A stretch of DNA of 40,754 bases from Leptolyngbya sp. FACHB-8 (GCF_014695575.1 NZ_JACJOO010000044.1:1-40754); one strand, 5' to 3'. Shown: positions 32,403 through 39,763, counted from the stretch's first letter. Numbers and translations are program-made. Notes: a model not told the origin generated them from the letters alone.

Positions 32403-32948
32403 ATGAGTGAGAACTTCTTCTTACAGGCCATTGTCGAGTCTTACCCCGATGGAATTTTGATTGTCAACAATCATGGCTTAGTGGTTGCCGTCAATCAAAG
32501 TGCTCGTCAGATTTGCAAGCATTTGGATTCTGACGGACTGCCCGAGAGCCAGGTTCCCCCATCCATCTGGCGTATTTGCCGCTCCCTGTTTGAGAACCGC
32601 GACGAGTTCGGCGATCTTCCTATTATTATCGAGGATCGGATTGACCTTCTGCCCGTCGGTTATGTGCGCGTGCGCGCTCAATGGTTCATTCCAGATGCTA
32701 CGAATCCCTGCATTATTGTCACCCTCGAGGACACCTTGCAAAATGCCCGTAGCCTCGTTAACGCAGAGAAGCGCAAGTACGGTCTAACAGAACGTGAAAT
32801 GGAAGTGCAATTGCTTCGTCAGGTGCAATGCACCTATGAGTCCATTGCACAGCAGCTTCACATCACCGTAAATACGGTGAAGAAGCACGTTAAAAGCATC
32901 AACATGAAACGCAGCGCATCTCTTTACTCCTCTGACCATACGGTCTAG
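32403..32948 (+). CDS. PAS-like / LuxR-type helix-turn-helix regulator
   Basis: A 181-residue transcription regulator. The N-terminal part (about 5-110: FLQAIVESYPDGILIVNNHG ... VVAVNQSARQIC) looks like a PAS sensor domain. The C-terminal LuxR-type HTH spans about 126-166 (LTEREMEVQLLRQVQCTYES, then QLHITVNTVKKHVKSI). The protein stops soon after the recognition helix (NMKRSASLYSSDHTV), shorter than NarL-type proteins; I believe this short end is usual for the cyanobacterial subgroup, so it is probably not a truncation. No phosphoacceptor receiver domain, so activity is likely set by a PAS ligand or interaction. The ATG at 32403 is chosen over an in-frame upstream start at 32361 because the PAS domain starts there. 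Targets unknown; single rightward gene. Confidence 0.88.
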   Translation: MSENFFLQAIVESYPDGILIVNNHGLVVAVNQSARQICKHLDSDGLPESQVPPSIWRICRSLFENRDEFGDLPIIIEDRIDLLPVGYVRVRAQWFIPDATNPCIIVTLEDTLQNARSLVNAEKRKYGLTEREMEVQLLRQVQCTYESIAQQLHITVNTVKKHVKSINMKRSASLYSSDHTV

Positions 32949-32963
32949 AGAGTATCTGTCGTA

Positions 32964-32998
32964 TTGGTTTTTCGTGCCCGCGTGGCGCGAGAAACCAA
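32964..32998. repeat. Imperfect T-core-A palindrome after the LuxR-type gene
   Basis: The arms 32964-32978 (TTGGTTTTTCGTGCC) and 32984-32998 (GGCGCGAGAAACCAA) match with two mismatches around CGCGT. It begins 15 bp after the regulator stop. Confidence 0.6.
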
Positions 32999-33038
32999 CA
33001 TTTCAAAACCAATTCAAATTTGATGGCGATCGCCCCCC

Positions 33039-33146
33039 GATTGTTTGAACCGTGCTTCTACTGGCCCCCTTCAAACAATCCCTGAAGCTAGACGCCATAG
33101 CTAAGCGTGCGCCGGGATGCTTTTGGTTTAAAAGCATCCCTTTTCT
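33039..33146 (+). terminator. 11-bp inverted repeat and a strong Rho-independent terminator
   Basis: GATTGTTTGAA (33039-33049) pairs with TTCAAACAATC (33070-33080). Then GGGATGCTTTT (33114-33124) pairs perfectly with AAAAGCATCCC (33130-33140) and is followed by TTTTCT, a clear plus-strand terminator. It lies about 165 bp after the LuxR-type gene, so it may end a long 3' UTR or a small RNA. Confidence 0.65.
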
Positions 33147-33199
33147 CTGATCGGCACGGTTCATCAGACGGCTCCTTAGCGATCGGGCATCTCATAACC

Positions 33200-33250
33200 T
33201 GCCATTTTTTTTGTGATGGTCGCCTTGCCAACACCACAAAAAGAATGGCA
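33200..33250. repeat. 16-bp-arm palindrome of the T-core-A type
   Basis: TGCCATTTTTTTTGTG (33200-33215) pairs with CACAAAAAGAATGGCA (33235-33250) with one mismatch; an inner TGG/CCA continues the stem. A related half (TGCCATTCTTTTTGT) occurs near 23091 in the spacer before the Wzc-like gene. Confidence 0.6.
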
Positions 33251-33272
33251 AGTTGTTTTATTTGTGATCCTT

Positions 33273-33375
33273 AGGAGATTTCCAGATAAGAACTTCCCCA
33301 TTATTTGGAAAAAAGGCGCGGCGAAGCCGCGCCTTTTTTCCAAATAATGGGGATATTGTTTCTCAGAAATCTCCT
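33273..33375. mobile_element. MITE-like palindromic element, copy B (103 bp)
   Basis: The same 10-bp ends as copy A (33273-33282 and 33366-33375) and the same asymmetric inner flanks. The central palindrome has 26-27-bp arms, but the loop is GAA with apex GCGAAGC (33321-33327), where copy A has TTC/GCTTCGC. The core is therefore inverted relative to the frame. Its right end abuts the stop codon of the leftward response-regulator gene. Confidence 0.87.
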
Positions 33376-34064
33376 TAGCGATCGCTCCCCAATCGATAGC
33401 CCTTCCCATACACCGTATGGATCAACGGTGGCTCTCCTGCTGCTTCGATTTTTCGCCGGAGGAGACGAATCTGGGCCGCTAATGCATTACTGCTGGGTTT
33501 TTCTTCAGGCTGCCAGAGGTACTCTGAAATCTGGTCATGGGTCAACAACTGGTTGGGATGGCGCATGAAATACGCCAGTAAACTGGACTCCTTATCGGAT
33601 AGCTCGATAGAACGGCCGGCGCGGTAAGCCAGTTGATTATCGACGTCTAATTCCAGGTCTTCCACTCGCAGGCGAGCATCAACAGGAACGCTAGGTTCCA
33701 GAGTAGGGGGTCGCCGCAGCAGTGCCCGCACTCGCGCTAACAATTCCCGTAGCTCAAACGGCTTCACGATATAGTCGTCCGCTCCGGCATCCAGCCCCAG
33801 AACCCGATCGTCAACAGTGTCCTTCGCGGTGAGGAAGAGGACAGGGGTGCGATCGCCCCGTTGTCGCAACTGCTGGCAAATTTCCAGGCCACTCATCCCC
33901 GGCAACATCCAGTCGAGAATCAGCAGGGCATAACCATTTTCTTCCGCTAACTGGCTTCCTGTCGTTCCCTCATGCACCACATCCACCACATACCCCTCCC
34001 GCTGCAAAATGCGGCTCAGGGGGTCGGTTAGCTCGGCTTCGTCATCGACGAGAAGGATACGCAT
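33375..34064 (-). CDS. rppA: OmpR-family response regulator, RppA-like
   Basis: A 229-residue two-component regulator. The receiver domain (1-115) has the acidic pair D7/D8, phosphoacceptor D51 (LILDWMLPG), T79 (FLTAKD) and K101 (IVKPFE). The OmpR winged helix (about 130-225) shows LSDKESSLLAYFMRHPNQLL, SSNALAAQIRLLRRKIEAAG and HTVYGKGYRL. The N-terminal block MRILLVDDEAELTDPLSRIL is what I remember for RppA/NrsR, which in Synechocystis responds to redox or nickel and acts on photosynthesis genes; the assignment is by recollection. Its sensor kinase RppB is not next to it. Third gene of a leftward operon: it starts 5 bp after the HAM1 stop (ATG at 34064; an earlier in-frame start would overlap). 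Its stop codon is directly at MITE copy B. Confidence 0.88.
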   Translation of the reverse strand: MRILLVDDEAELTDPLSRILQREGYVVDVVHEGTTGSQLAEENGYALLILDWMLPGMSGLEICQQLRQRGDRTPVLFLTAKDTVDDRVLGLDAGADDYIVKPFELRELLARVRALLRRPPTLEPSVPVDARLRVEDLELDVDNQLAYRAGRSIELSDKESSLLAYFMRHPNQLLTHDQISEYLWQPEEKPSSNALAAQIRLLRRKIEAAGEPPLIHTVYGKGYRLGSDR

Positions 34065-34069
34065 AAGGT

Positions 34070-34645
34070 CTAAAACCGCCCATCCCACGTCCCCAGCACC
34101 GGAACCAGCGAATATTCCTTGCGTACCAAAGCTTCAAAGGCCAGGTGACGCACGGAGTAATTGTCTTTTTCTTCCAGTTCCATTTCGGCCAGGGTACGAT
34201 TGCTCCCATTCGGGATAAAAATCGTTTCCCAACTATAGCCATTGTTACCACGCGGTTCCGTGGCGATCGTGCCCTCGACCGTGCCGACGTAAATGTTCAT
34301 TTCGCCGTTATAAGTGGCAAGGACGGTTTTCGCGCGGGCGGTGCGTTCTTCAAAGCCGTGCATCATTTCACAGATGCCGCGATCGCCCGACCGTTGCATA
34401 AACCACTTCACCAAGGCACCTGGCAGACCGTTCCAGGCATCAATATAAAGCCCGGTGTCGTCTACCATCACCGGGCGGCGGAGTACTCCATAGGCGTACT
34501 TCACCTTGTGGACGGCAACCTCTTCCACATCAACGGATTGTAGTTCAGGGAGATCCAGACCGTAATGCTGGAGTTTTCGTCCCAGATACCGTTCAGCTTC
34601 CGCCAGCTTTTTCTGAGAATGGGTGACAAACAGAAACGTGTGCAT
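34070..34645 (-). CDS. Non-canonical purine NTP pyrophosphatase (RdgB/HAM1 family)
   Basis: A 191-residue house-cleaning enzyme that hydrolyses ITP, dITP and XTP to monophosphates and pyrophosphate, keeping deaminated purines out of DNA and RNA. Family marks: FVTHSQKKLAEAERYLG at the N-terminus (the T/S-x-N-x-K substrate motif appears here as THSQKK, with Ser-Gln in the Asn region), VDDTGLYIDAWNGLPGALVK (61-80) with metal-binding Asp62/63, VEGTIATEPRGNNGYSWETI, and the late SVRHLAFEAL. Length is normal and it is cytoplasmic. Its ATG directly follows the MoxR stop codon (TAAATG), so translation is probably coupled. Second gene of the leftward operon. Confidence 0.9.
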   Translation of the reverse strand: MHTFLFVTHSQKKLAEAERYLGRKLQHYGLDLPELQSVDVEEVAVHKVKYAYGVLRRPVMVDDTGLYIDAWNGLPGALVKWFMQRSGDRGICEMMHGFEERTARAKTVLATYNGEMNIYVGTVEGTIATEPRGNNGYSWETIFIPNGSNRTLAEMELEEKDNYSVRHLAFEALVRKEYSLVPVLGTWDGRF

Positions 34646-35557
34646 TTAGGGAATAGGGACTGACCGAAGTAAGCGTTCAACCACCGCCTTGGCCCGGTTG
34701 CCTCCCGAAGGAATAATCCGGTGCGCTAGAACGTAGGGAGCCAGAAACTTCACGTCATCGGGGATGGCGTAGTCTCGTCCTTCCAGGAAAGCCAGTGCTT
34801 GGGTCGCCCGATATAGCGCAACCGTACCCCGTGGGCTCGCGCCCAGCACCACATCCTCATCCTGGCGAGTGGCCCTTACTAGATCAAGAATATAGTGCTG
34901 TAGCGATGTTTCAACGCGAACTGTGGCACAAAGTCGCTGAAGTGCTTGTACTTCCTCAAGACTAATGCACGGTTTTAATTCTCTTATGGTGGGGCTCTGA
35001 TCTTCTAATCGATTGAGCATTTGGAGTTCCTCAACTTCCGTGGGGTAACCCAAACTGAGGGAGAGGGCAAAGCGATCCATCTGCGCTTCCGGCAGGGGGA
35101 ACGTGCCCTGATATTCCACCGGGTTCTGGGTTGCAATCACGAAAAAGGGCGTCGGTACGAGGCGAGAATTACGGTCTACGGTGACCTGCTGTTCCTCCAT
35201 CACCTCGAGCAAAGCCGACTGGGTGCGAGGCGTCGCCCGGTTAATCTCATCAGCCAGCAACACGTTAGTGAACACGGGCCCAGGCATAAACTCGAAATTG
35301 CCGCTGCTGGGATTCCAGATATTCGTCCCCGTGATGTCCGTGGGTAGCAGGTCAGGGGTACATTGAATGCGGTGAAACTCGCCATCAATGGAACGGGCTA
35401 GAGTTTTCGCCAGCAAAGTTTTTCCCACACCGGGCACATCTTCTAGTAGGGCGTGCCCCCCTGAAAACAGAGCCACCAAAACCAGGCGGATTGCCTCCGA
35501 TTTTCCCACAATAGTTTGGCCGAGGTTCTGAATCAGCGGTTCAATACGTTCTCTCAT
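34646..35557 (-). CDS. MoxR-family AAA+ ATPase
   Basis: A 303-residue AAA+ chaperone-like ATPase. Walker A is EDVPGVGKT (39-47), Walker B is VLLADEINRA (Asp103-Glu104), the following helix is TPRTQSALLEVMEEQQVTVD, sensor 1 lies in VIATQNPVEYQGTFPLPEAQ, and sensor 2 is around ASPRGTVALYRATQ. MoxR proteins help assemble or activate partner protein complexes, often with a DUF58 or von Willebrand-type protein. No such partner is adjacent here, which is less usual. First gene of the moxR-ham1-rppA operon. The ATG at 35557 gives the normal family start (RERIEPLIQNLGQTIVGKSE). Cytoplasmic. Confidence 0.93.
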   Translation of the reverse strand: MRERIEPLIQNLGQTIVGKSEAIRLVLVALFSGGHALLEDVPGVGKTLLAKTLARSIDGEFHRIQCTPDLLPTDITGTNIWNPSSGNFEFMPGPVFTNVLLADEINRATPRTQSALLEVMEEQQVTVDRNSRLVPTPFFVIATQNPVEYQGTFPLPEAQMDRFALSLSLGYPTEVEELQMLNRLEDQSPTIRELKPCISLEEVQALQRLCATVRVETSLQHYILDLVRATRQDEDVVLGASPRGTVALYRATQALAFLEGRDYAIPDDVKFLAPYVLAHRIIPSGGNRAKAVVERLLRSVPIP

Positions 35558-35988
35558 GGGTTAGCCCTTTGGCAACACGGGAATAGCTCCATCATGACCA
35601 GTATTGGCTGGAAATGAAAAGAGTTTCTACCAGACAATCTCCTACTTCCGGCATAGGGACCCGGATTCAGACACAAATTCAACACCCGCTCGGTTGGAAT
35701 GCTCTAAAGCCCTTTTGGTATGAACGTGACGCGTGCACCGGGCTTGCAGCATCCCTAGGCCAATGAGGTACGAGAGATGGATGTGAGACTTCGTCTCACA
35801 TCCATCTCTCGTACCTCATCAGCTCGGAAAGATTGGTATGAAAGGGGTTCTCAATAAAACTATCTCAGGTACGAATACTTGAGGTTGGGAGAAATTCTCT
35901 AGGCATTTCGATTTCATCCCGAATTCATTTTTTTACGGCATAGTAAAGCAGGTATGTTTTTCAGCTAACCCTTTGATTGACGGTTCCT
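35558..35988. repeat. Divergent spacer holding a 27-bp-arm perfect palindrome
   Basis: The 430-bp spacer between the divergent moxR and DUF305 genes holds one long palindrome: arms 35763-35789 and 35793-35819, perfect, with loop TTC and apex GACTTCGTC. Unlike most others in the window it lacks T/A runs (GAGGTACGAGAGATGG in the arm) and stands near promoters rather than 3' ends. Nothing else was recognised. Confidence 0.8.
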
Positions 35989-36687
35989 ATGCGCTCTAAA
36001 TCAATCTTTGGCGCCTTCGCGCTCTTGATGTCTTTGTCTGCCATATCTCCCACTCTGACAGCTTGCGCAAAGCAGATGGATCATGGCAGCGGCATGGGTA
36101 CGACAGAATCCCCAACGACAACGGACCACGGAAGCTCCGGCAGCGCAGAATCCTCGACTGCTATGAGTCACGATATGGGCGACATGGACTTGGGACCTAA
36201 AGATGAAACCTTTGATCTACGGTTCATCGACGGCATGATTTTGCACCATCAAGGGGCAGTTGCGATGGCCGAAGATGCGCTCGAACATTCCAACCGTGAC
36301 GAAATTCGCCAGCTTGCCCAGGCGATCGCAGCAGTCCAACAAACTGAAATTGAGCAAATGCAACAGTGGCGGCAGGCCTGGTATCCCGACGCTGGCCCAG
36401 AACCCATGATGTACCACGCTCAGATGGGGCACATGATGGAAATGTCTGAGGAGATGAAAGCTGCCATGATGATGAACGTGGATCTGGGAGCCGCAGACGA
36501 GGAGTTTGATCTACGCTTCCTAAATGCCATGATTCCTCACCATGAGGGTGCATTGGAGATGGCCGAGCAAGCTTTAGAGCGGAGCGATCGCCCTGAGATG
36601 CAAGAGCTCGCTCGCAATATCCTTTCCAGCCAGCAGCAGGAAATTGACCAGATGAACCAGTGGAAGAAGGATTGGTACGGTCAATAA
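35989..36687 (+). CDS. Lipoprotein with two DUF305 domains
   Basis: About 232 residues. An N-terminal signal with lipobox SPTLTAC predicts a lipid-anchored protein outside the cytoplasmic membrane. A Met/His/Ser-rich linker (KQMDHGSGMGTTES ... MSHDMGDMD) is followed by two tandem DUF305 units, each with a di-histidine signature: FIDGMILHHQGAVAMAEDAL and FLNAMIPHHEGALEMAEQAL. Each unit ends in a similar helix (EQMQQWRQAWYP and DQMNQWKKDWYG). DUF305 is a ferritin-like four-helix family; the paired His plus Met-rich segments suggest metal binding, perhaps copper (inference). The ATG at 35989 is preferred over an in-frame TTG at 35977. Rightward single gene with a hairpin directly after the stop. 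Confidence 0.9.
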   Translation: MRSKSIFGAFALLMSLSAISPTLTACAKQMDHGSGMGTTESPTTTDHGSSGSAESSTAMSHDMGDMDLGPKDETFDLRFIDGMILHHQGAVAMAEDALEHSNRDEIRQLAQAIAAVQQTEIEQMQQWRQAWYPDAGPEPMMYHAQMGHMMEMSEEMKAAMMMNVDLGAADEEFDLRFLNAMIPHHEGALEMAEQALERSDRPEMQELARNILSSQQQEIDQMNQWKKDWYGQ

Positions 36688-36692
36688 TGTTT

Positions 36693-36786
36693 AGTTTGGT
36701 TGTGGAGTGCAGGCCACAGCCAAACTGTCTCTACTCAACGTTGGGCAGTTCTCTCACTTGTGCAGTTTGCGGACTGAGAGCTGCCC
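36693..36786 (+). terminator. Two hairpins after the DUF305 gene
   Basis: AGTTTGGTTGTGG (36693-36705) pairs with CCACAGCCAAACT (36714-36726, one mismatch), 5 bp after the stop. GGGCAGTTCTCTCA (36743-36756) pairs with TGAGAGCTGCCC (36775-36786) with a small bulge. They separate the convergent genes at 35989 and 36810. Confidence 0.6.
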
Positions 36787-36809
36787 AGCCTCATATAGAC
36801 AAGCATGAA

Positions 36810-37007
36810 CTATTGCTCTTCGCCCTGCTTTACGGGTTTATGACGGCGTTCAGCCCATTTTTCAGCTTGGGCAGTGGCAATGGCAATCGCCCGCCCTTCC
36901 TCGTAGCCCTCATCTAATAGAGCATTGGCAATATCAATGGCTTTACCCCGCACTTCAGAGGTCAAATTCTTCATGGAGGCGGGGTAATCTTTAGAATTCC
37001 AAGGCAT
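36810..37007 (-). CDS. Small conserved protein of unknown function
   Basis: A 65-residue basic-acidic protein, MPWNSKDYPASMKNL at the start, then a central segment EVRGKAIDIANALLDEGYEE and GRAIAIATAQAEKWAERRHK. It has no membrane segment and looks like a compact helical domain. Similar short proteins (MPWxxxDYPxSMKNL... AIAIATAQAEKWA) occur widely in bacteria, sometimes near general stress genes, to my recollection; no function is known to me. Leftward, convergent with the DUF305 gene. The ATG at 37007 starts at the conserved MPW; its Shine-Dalgarno is weak. Confidence 0.8.
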   Translation of the reverse strand: MPWNSKDYPASMKNLTSEVRGKAIDIANALLDEGYEEGRAIAIATAQAEKWAERRHKPVKQGEEQ

Positions 37008-37228
37008 AATTCGATACGAGTATCAACACTATCAACCTATCTTTTTAGGCATGCGAAGAAATCTACCGGATAGGATGTTTAAGCAATCGTTTTTATCAAT
37101 AGTTTTTTGTTAGTTTTGCGGGTTCTGATACCGAAACTCAATCGATAAATTCAATTCGTGAAGTAGCACCTATTTGAAACTCATCACGGAAAAACAAATA
37201 ACTGTTTACTGCTATATAACCTCCATAG

Positions 37229-37267
37229 AAAAGCTGAGCTGAATTTTAATTGTTCAGCTCAGCTTTT
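37229..37267. terminator. 15-bp bidirectional terminator hairpin
   Basis: AAAAGCTGAGCTGAA (37229-37243) pairs perfectly with TTCAGCTCAGCTTTT (37253-37267), loop TTTTAATTG, followed by TTAG. A5' and T3' runs fit two-way termination. It lies between the leftward genes hli and 36810. The motif GCTATATAACCTCCATAG just upstream (37211) also occurs as GCTATATAGCCTCCATAG at about 12285. Confidence 0.65.
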
Positions 37268-37316
37268 TAGTTTTTGGCTTGAGGATGCTTGCAATTTTGG
37301 CAAGGTCAAGAAGGGT

Positions 37317-37349
37317 TTGATTTTCGTACGCTGAGCGTACGAAAATCAA
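37317..37349. repeat. 16-bp-arm palindrome of the TTGATTTT family, downstream of hli
   Basis: TTGATTTTCGTACGCT (37317-37332) pairs with AGCGTACGAAAATCAA (37334-37349); the centre is one base. It begins 16 bp beyond the leftward hli stop. It shares TTGATTTT ... AAAATCAA with palindromes at 12381, 23155, 38881 and, with variation, 15355. Confidence 0.85.
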
Positions 37350-37364
37350 GGTATTAACTATCTA

Positions 37365-37571
37365 TTAGATCAGACCCAGCCAGTGCATGAAACCTTGACC
37401 AGTGGTCAATTCAACCAGGATGGCGGCCAGGAAGCCGAGCATCGCTAGACGGCCATTCCACAGTTCAGCAGTGGGGTTAGAACCGAATTCAAACTTGGTG
37501 CCGAATTCGCCATACTTGCGCTGAAACTGATTTTCGTAACCGGTGGGGGGATTCTGAGGTCCGGAAGTCAT
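37365..37571 (-). CDS. hli: High-light-inducible (CAB/ELIP/HLIP) one-helix protein
   Basis: A 68-residue thylakoid protein of the Hli/Scp family, the cyanobacterial relatives of plant light-harvesting proteins. The single transmembrane helix carries the chlorophyll-binding motif ExxNxR: ELWNGRLAMLGFLAAILVEL (about 39-58). The N-terminal half is soluble (FQRKYGEFGTKFEFG). Hli proteins pair as dimers, bind chlorophyll and carotenoid, and protect photosystem II assembly and chlorophyll synthesis in excess light. A clear ribosome-binding site, AAGGAG, precedes the ATG at 37571. Leftward, single gene. Presence with psbA in one window fits a photosynthetic host but they are 17 kb apart. Confidence 0.93.
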   Translation of the reverse strand: MTSGPQNPPTGYENQFQRKYGEFGTKFEFGSNPTAELWNGRLAMLGFLAAILVELTTGQGFMHWLGLI

Positions 37572-38263
37572 GGATTCATCTCCTTAATGTTGGTTCGGGT
37601 TAAACCGCTCATGTGGTAGCGGCGCCCTGTGCTTGTGCTTTACATGAACAAATGTAACGAATTCCCTTTCGATTTATGGTCTATCAATAGTAGTGGGTTG
37701 GGAAAAAGTTTGACTCGTCTTTCGAAAGGGATTGAAATGTTAGCTGAAAACACTTTTTCGGCTAAATTTTCTAACGGTTACAATCGCTACTTTATTAACT
37801 TTGAGCGAACCCTTCATTAGTCTCTAAGAGATTTGATCATAGCAATCTAAAATTATTGCTCAGTTATGCTAGTAGAGTGATTTCATTCAGCAATATAGAT
37901 AGAATAATCAGCTATTTTTAATATACTCATAAGTATTTGTTATGGCGCTTACAATTTGATGGATAAAATTTATGTCTATAACAGTGGAAGCCGCTACAAA
38001 CAGGCTCAAACTAGCCTCTACCCCTACATTTAATATTTGCCCTTCAAAGGCTTTTCGATGGCATTTAAGCACCAATGCGATAGCTCTCGATAATTGATAG
38101 CCAGGCTGCCTTCGTTTAGAGATATGGAGTGCAAAGCGCTTCACACCTTTAAGTAACCCAAGGTCGGGTAAGGGTGTTTTGCGCCCACCAAAATGGGCAC
38201 TTCAGCTTATCTCGAACTGCGGTTAGATAACGCGATACTAGTACGCTGAGGCGGAAATCCATC
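37572..38263. other. Long gene-poor spacer with an extragenic repeat copy
   Basis: Together with 38264-38629 this is about 1 kb without a convincing gene. The hli promoter should lie just right of 37571. Low-complexity frames at 37629-37820 (+) and 37908-38144 (-) lack a ribosome-binding site and family resemblance. A full copy of the ~35-bp repeat (CAAAATGGGCACTTCAGCTT ... GGTTAGAT) lies at 38189-38226, preceded by GTGTTTTGCGCCCAC, half of a palindrome core like that at 12333. Confidence 0.55.
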
Positions 38264-38312
38264 ACCTATGTTTTTGTGTAGGGTGCTTCGCACCCTACAC
38301 AAAAACATAGGT
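38264..38312. repeat. Perfect 23-bp palindrome with GCTTCGC apex
   Basis: The arms 38264-38286 and 38290-38312 are perfect; loop TTC, apex GCTTCGC (38285-38291). The layout ATGTTTTTGTGTAGGGTGC and its complement is of the T-core-A type. No gene lies within 300 bp on either side. Confidence 0.92.
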
Positions 38313-38629
38313 TGCGAACTTAGGCCGCAGCCTACTAGCCATAAGCAAGCGTGAAGCCGGGCAGCAACCTCCAGCGAAAGGACTCAAAGCAGAAAGGAGG
38401 GCTGCAACTTGTTGTACTGGCATCTTGAGGAGACCTGGCTGAAGGACTGCGATCGCCAGATTGGAAAAGCTGGGATCGGAGCGTTCAGATTCTACTTGTT
38501 TCAGCACTATTCGCCTATAGCTATAGCATTTAATGTTCCAGCTGACAGATGAAGCCTGAAACCGCAATCTCTAAGCTTTGGACAGAGCTTTATAAAGGCT
38601 TTTGACATCTGCTCTATAAGGAGTTAGCT

Positions 38630-38869
38630 ATGCAACGTTTGCGCGAGTTATTTCAGCGGCTATCCCTGGCCCGTGTTTTGCTGGTTGCCTTAATCGGGAT
38701 GCTACTCATCACGACCACGGCTTGCAACACGGGTGATGTGCGAGGTGCGCGCCCCGACAATCCTCCCGTGCAAATGGGCGGGAACAATAATCCTTATAAG
38801 TCAGGTGGAGATGGTTATACCGGCTTTAAGGCAACCGAAGATCCTGCGGTAGCAAAACCTCGCTCTTAG
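38630..38869 (+). CDS. Small lipoprotein, cyanobacterial, unknown function
   Basis: A 79-residue protein. The N-terminal basic helix and hydrophobic core (RVLLVALIGMLLITTTAC) end in a lipobox with Cys32, so a mature lipoprotein of about 48 residues is predicted. The mature part is Gly/Asn/Pro-rich: ARPDNPPVQMGGNNNPYKSG, then GDGYTGFKATEDP. I recall similar small cyanobacterial proteins with PPVQMGGNNNP, without known function. The Shine-Dalgarno AAGGAG is 8 bp before the ATG at 38630, which supports a real gene. Rightward single gene with a palindrome 11 bp after the stop. Confidence 0.8.
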   Translation: MQRLRELFQRLSLARVLLVALIGMLLITTTACNTGDVRGARPDNPPVQMGGNNNPYKSGGDGYTGFKATEDPAVAKPRS

Positions 38870-38880
38870 AAGCCGTTTGA

Positions 38881-38923
38881 AAGGTTGATTTTTCGTGCGC
38901 TACGCGTACGAAAAATCAACCTT
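38881..38923. repeat. 20-bp-arm palindrome of the TTGATTTT family
   Basis: The arms 38881-38900 (AAGGTTGATTTTTCGTGCGC) and 38904-38923 match with one mismatch; loop TAC. Outside, GTTTGAAAGG on the left and CCTCTTTAAAC on the right extend the stem after a 10-base insertion (CTCAGAACCT) on the right side. Confidence 0.85.
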
Positions 38924-38969
38924 CTCAGAACCTCTTTAAACAGTTTTTGGAGATGAGTTGTACTCATTC

Positions 38970-39022
38970 ATATTCAAAAGAAAAAGGGCGGCACAAAGGA
39001 CCGTCCTTTTTCTTTTGAATAT
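38970..39022. terminator. 22-bp-arm bidirectional terminator before the EcsC gene stop
   Basis: The arms 38970-38991 and 39001-39022 match with one mismatch; A-rich AAAAGAAAAAGGGCGG on the left and T-rich on the right, loop CACAAAGGA. It lies between the convergent lipoprotein (+) and EcsC (-) genes and fits termination for both. Confidence 0.8.
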
Positions 39023-39031
39023 AGGTAGACC

Positions 39032-39763
39032 TTACACAGAAATCGTGTCCTGCTGATTTTGCTTAGCCCGCTTCTGCTCGTAGAACTGCATCGCAATTTG
39101 CCCCATCCCATACAACAGAGCCGCATCGCTTGTTACCCCGACGGCTGCACCTAAGCCTGGGATGAGCTCCACGAAACTCAAGCCCGATTTCAACAAGCCA
39201 GAACCGCCAGAGAACAAGCCCCAGATGGCAATTACTTCACCCCGACGTGCGGAGTCTGTGGGGGAAAAGCCATAGAGCGTGGCAATGCGGTAGACCATGT
39301 TCGCCTGCAATGCGGCTACCGCACCCAGGTCTAATGCTGACAGTAGCAGGGCAGCAGGAGGAATAAAGTTGGTCACCAAACCAATCTGAGCAGCCCGCAT
39401 GGAAGAATCGGCAATCACGCGACGAACCAATTGATCGGTGGAGTCCGTGGGATGCTGGCGACGCAATTCTGCCACTTCCTGATTGACTTTTTCTACATCC
39501 ACCTGGCCCAAGGCAGCCATCAACCAGCTAATACCAGGCACCTTCGTGCCCATTTTGATGAGGGGATTTTCGGCAAAGGGGGTGACAACTTTGCCAATGG
39601 TTTCGGTTGTCTGCTCAGCCCAGGTGTGAATCGCATCCGTGTTGGGTGCCATCGATTGAGTGGTCTTCTGCATGTTGGTAGCGATCGCCCGAGGCACACT
39701 CATCGCGGCGATGAGCGCCTCCTGGGTCACATCCATCAAAAAGTCTTGCAATTTGTTATTCAT
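39032..39763 (-). CDS. EcsC-family protein
   Basis: A 243-residue protein of the EcsC family, a helical membrane-associated family named for a gene of the Bacillus ecs operon; the biochemical function is not established. Family marks: MRAAQIGLVTNFIPPAALLL, then ALDLGAVAALQANMVYRIAT and LYGFSPTDSARRGEVIAIWG. Gly-rich hydrophobic stretches (LSFVELIPGLGAAVGVTSDA) suggest membrane contact. The N-terminal 60 residues (MNNKLQDFLMDVTQEALIA) are amphipathic helices. The ATG at 39763 is the natural start. Leftward, convergent with the small lipoprotein gene and divergent from the Nudix-like gene. No operon partner. Confidence 0.85.
   Translation of the reverse strand: MNNKLQDFLMDVTQEALIAAMSVPRAIATNMQKTTQSMAPNTDAIHTWAEQTTETIGKVVTPFAENPLIKMGTKVPGISWLMAALGQVDVEKVNQEVAELRRQHPTDSTDQLVRRVIADSSMRAAQIGLVTNFIPPAALLLSALDLGAVAALQANMVYRIATLYGFSPTDSARRGEVIAIWGLFSGGSGLLKSGLSFVELIPGLGAAVGVTSDAALLYGMGQIAMQFYEQKRAKQNQQDTISV

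Noticed and set aside
37908-38144. Leftward 78-residue frame in the long spacer
   Set aside because: No Shine-Dalgarno, no recognised domain, unusual composition. It could be a gene remnant, but support is too weak.
38295-38567. Leftward 90-residue frame
   Set aside because: It runs into a perfect palindrome at its 3' end and has no family resemblance.
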